Part shown: positions 43,381 to 44,787 of the stretch, one piece after another
How positions within the stretch are numbered: the first letter of the stretch is position 1
Layout: each line of letters begins with the position of its first letter
Source: CAZCFB01 sp964511535
GTDB lineage: Bacteria; Myxococcota_A; Polyangia; GCA-2747355; CAZCFB01
DNA length: 44,787 nt
Reading direction: 5' to 3'
Assembly (NCBI GenBank): GCA_964511535.1
Contig: CAZEFW010000065.1
Location: 1-44,787 of the forward strand
Notes under the pieces: model-generated
Told to the model about the DNA's origin: nothing
Databases searched by the model: none
Seen by the model: only the letters and a program-made list of their open reading frames with translations
Program-made: the position numbers and the translations under genes

Positions 43381-43581
43381 ATGCGCCTGCCCATGACGCC
43401 GCTGTTTCGCCAGGAGTGGGAGCGCTGGGACCTGCGTTTCTGCTGCGAAGACTGCGCCCACCTCGACCGCAATGAGCAGACCTGCGCCCACGGCTGGCCC
43501 GACGCCGAACACCGCCGCGCGTACTACGAGAGCCCCGCCTGCAAAGAAGTCATCTTCTGCAAAGAGTTCGAACTCATCTAA
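43381..43581 (+). CDS. Small Cys-rich protein downstream of dapB
   Basis: A 66-residue soluble protein with six cysteines: RFCCEDCAHLD, then TCAHGWPDAEHRRAYY, then ACKEVIFCKEFELI at the end. The spacing suggests a metal site such as a zinc or Fe-S ligand set. I recognise no named family. AGGTGACC lies before the ATG, 12 nt after dapB, so it is probably in the rib-dap operon. The last codons (VIFCKE...) recur twice downstream in a tandem repeat array. Confidence 0.75.
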   Translation: MRLPMTPLFRQEWERWDLRFCCEDCAHLDRNEQTCAHGWPDAEHRRAYYESPACKEVIFCKEFELI

Positions 43582-43974
43582 CGCAAACGTAAGCGTGTAC
43601 CAACAGCGGGGCCCGCGACTAGCCTGGCAAAGCCAGGCGAAAAAACCTGGCAGGCCCAAGGCTCGCAGCACGCAAGCGAGTGCCACCCGGCCCTGGCTTG
43701 TGTGCTAACTGTCATCTTCTGCAAAGAGCTCGAGCCGGTCTGAGGCCCTCGCCCAGCGGGGCCGCAACAGCGGGCCCCGCGACTAGCCTGGCGAAGCCAG
43801 GCGAAAAACCCTGGCAGGCCCAAGGCTCGCAGCACGCAAGCGAGTGCCACCCGGCCCTGGCTTGTGTGCTAACTGTCATCTTCTGCAAAGAGCTCGAGCC
43901 GGTCTGAGGCCCTCGCCCAGCGGGGCCGCAACAGCGGGCCCCGCGACTAGCCTGGCGAAGCCAGGCGAAAAACC
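43549..43974 (+). repeat. 162-164-bp tandem repeat array that repeats the 3' end of the upstream gene
   Basis: The word GTCATCTTCTGCAAAGAG occurs at 43549 (inside the small Cys-rich gene), 43711 and 43875, and CAACAGCGGG occurs at 43601, 43765 and 43929. The last two units are almost identical with a 164-bp period; the first is diverged and incomplete. Each unit carries the hairpin GCCTGGC-GAA-GCCAGGC (43786-43802 in the second unit). It also has a longer stem, AGCACGCAAG with CTTGTGTGCT (43667-43676 and 43697-43706). Each ends with codons for VIFCKELEPV and a stop. No promoter or complete gene is seen within the array. Confidence 0.9.
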
Positions 43975-43999
43975 GCAAGACCCCCCTGCTTGACCTTTT
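43975..43999. repeat. Truncated stop-codon palindrome, copy 3
   Basis: GACCCCCCTGCTTGACCTTTT (43979-43999) matches the right half of the palindromes at 26033 and 37146. The left half is missing and the tandem array ends exactly where it should begin. The TAA stop of the next minus-strand gene (43998-44000) again uses the outer bases of the arm. Confidence 0.65.
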
Positions 44000-44399
44000 A
44001 CTCGGACGCGGGCTTTTCAGCGGGAGCAGGCGCCTTGTCCTTGGCCGACTCCTCCCCCCTGGCCGGCTCCTTGTCCCTGGCGGGCTCCTCCCCCTTGAGC
44101 TTCTCCTTGATCACCTCGCGCAGGGCCTTGCGCTCCTCATCGGAGAACCTGTCCTTCACCTCTTTTTTGACCTTCTTGCTCGCCTTCTTCGCCGCGCCCT
44201 TGCCGTCCTGCTTCACCTTCACCTTCACCTCGCCCGCCTTCTTCTTCACCTCATCCACCAGCTGCTTGGACTCCTTGCTGCCCGCGATGGCCTTCATATG
44301 GCCCCACAGGGTCTTGCTGCCCAGCTGATATGTGGTGGCGGCCCACCAGATGGCCACGCAGATGAGGAAGGTAAATAGGAAACGGATCAGACGGAACAT
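43998..44399 (-). CDS. Membrane-anchored Lys/Glu-rich protein
   Basis: A 133-residue protein with one N-terminal membrane helix (RLIRFLFTFLICVAIWWAAT). A long charged, helix-prone tail follows: Lys-rich at 45-90 (VDEVKKKAGEVKVKVKQDGK), then Glu/Lys with EPARDKEPARGEES repeats, ending Ala/Pro-rich. The function is unknown. It lies 33 nt downstream of an OmpA-family gene and is probably co-transcribed, which suggests an envelope role. The stop codon lies on a truncated palindromic repeat. Confidence 0.75.
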   Translation of the reverse strand: MFRLIRFLFTFLICVAIWWAATTYQLGSKTLWGHMKAIAGSKESKQLVDEVKKKAGEVKVKVKQDGKGAAKKASKKVKKEVKDRFSDEERKALREVIKEKLKGEEPARDKEPARGEESAKDKAPAPAEKPASE

Positions 44400-44432
44400 G
44401 ACTCGCCCCCCGGGGGGTTGAGGCCCGCGGGC

Positions 44433-44787
44433 CTAGTTGGCCCCGCGCTTGAGGATGACGAACTCCACGCGGCGGTTCTTGGACCACGCCTCGCGGTTGT
44501 GGGCCTTGTCGATGGGCTTGGTCTCGCCGTAGCCCACGGCCTTGAGCCGGTCGCCCTCGACGCCCTTCTGAATCAGGTAGTCCCGCACCGCGTTGGCGCG
44601 GCCCTGGGTCAGCTTCATGTTGTGCTCATCGTCGTCGCGCTCGTCGGCGTGGCCCTGGATCTCCACCAGCAGGATGGAGGGGCTGTTCTTCATGGTCACC
44701 GCCACGGCGTCGAGCACCGGGTACGACTCGGTCTTGATGGTGAACTTGTTGGTCTCGAAGTAGATCTTCTGCAGGATCTCGATGCGG
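44433..44787 (-). CDS. OmpA-family C-terminal domain protein, cut by the window end
   Basis: Only the last 118 codons are present; the frame runs off the right edge. The OmpA-like peptidoglycan-binding domain is complete: KIYFETNKFTIKTES, EIQGHADERDDDEHNMKLTQ, GRANAVRDYLIQKGV, RLKAVGYGETKPID and NRRVEFVIL. The Asp and Arg that bind diaminopimelate in this family (here in the LTQGRANAVRDYL and NRRVEF segments) appear present. It should link the outer membrane to peptidoglycan. The N-terminal part lies outside the window. Confidence 0.92.
   Translation of the reverse strand, partial: RIEILQKIYFETNKFTIKTESYPVLDAVAVTMKNSPSILLVEIQGHADERDDDEHNMKLTQGRANAVRDYLIQKGVEGDRLKAVGYGETKPIDKAHNREAWSKNRRVEFVILKRGAN

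Noticed and set aside
43671..43686. A fourth sigma-54-like site in the tandem array (TGGCAC then TTGC on the minus strand, recurring 164 bp later)
   Set aside because: The spacer is one base too short (N4 in place of N5), sigma-54 spacing is strict, and no start codon follows.
43315..43850. Minus-strand frames of 90-123 residues with repeated LGLPGFFAWL segments
   Set aside because: They are translations of the repeat hairpins on the opposite strand; no start signals.
43680..43907. A 75-residue plus-strand ORF within the 164-bp array
   Set aside because: It is read from the repeat itself, has no ribosome site and changes frame content between units; only its last ten residues echo a real gene.

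Overview
The window is a continuous stretch of high-GC bacterial chromosome. Four things point to an uncultured myxobacterium-like (Myxococcota / former Deltaproteobacteria) genome: long antisense open frames, eukaryote-like Ser/Thr kinases, an FHA-type sigma-54 activator, and several large secreted lipoproteins with Asp/Pro- or Lys/Asp-rich linkers and Cys-rich repeats. This is inferred from gene style only; there is no rRNA. I see no tRNA, CRISPR array, integrase, transposase or prophage.

Layout: (1) 181-5806, minus strand: a lipoprotein, a transmembrane Ser/Thr kinase, thrB and thrC, tightly packed or overlapping. A divergent sulfotransferase gene follows (5858-6760). (2) 6770-11215, minus: a cell-wall operon of an ACT-domain protein, an L,D-transpeptidase, an unrecognised protein with a possible class I tRNA-synthetase-like fold, and a lytic-transglycosylase-like/M23 fusion whose catalytic Glu appears to be Gln. 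(3) 11256-13943, minus: an FHA-AAA+-Fis activator, a possible 71-residue ORF and an outer-membrane barrel. Two identical-architecture sigma-54-like sites lie in this region and a third lies at 34542. (4) 14028-18854, minus: a 1325-residue kinase/ATPase/TPR protein and an FRG-domain protein. (5) 18927-28131, minus: six overlapping or near-overlapping membrane and glycosyltransferase genes, a glycan assembly locus. (6) 28205-32288: cyclophilin lipoprotein, a secreted protein and a HEAT-repeat-like protein. (7) 32304-40109: four large lipoproteins with Cys-rich modules and beta-propellers. (8) 40199-43581, plus: ribF, a TPR protein, dapA, dapB and a small Cys-rich protein. (9) 43549-44787: a 164-bp tandem repeat array, a membrane-anchored charged protein and the end of an OmpA-family gene.

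The non-coding DNA is the most unusual part. Three copies (one truncated) of a 41-bp palindrome abut the TAA stop codons of three unrelated genes in the same orientation. Five intergenic stretches carry short tandem repeats with different 6-, 7- or 8-bp units. Three TGGCAC-N5-GTGCW sites lie 33-47 nt upstream of start codons. Several promoters sit so close to the start codon that transcripts would be nearly leaderless.

A working model (inference): surface and envelope genes here (outer-membrane barrel, FG-GAP lipoprotein) are switched by a phospho-threonine-sensing sigma-54 activator, possibly fed by the Ser/Thr kinases, while housekeeping Thr, Lys/DAP and FAD synthesis genes share operons with envelope and signalling genes.
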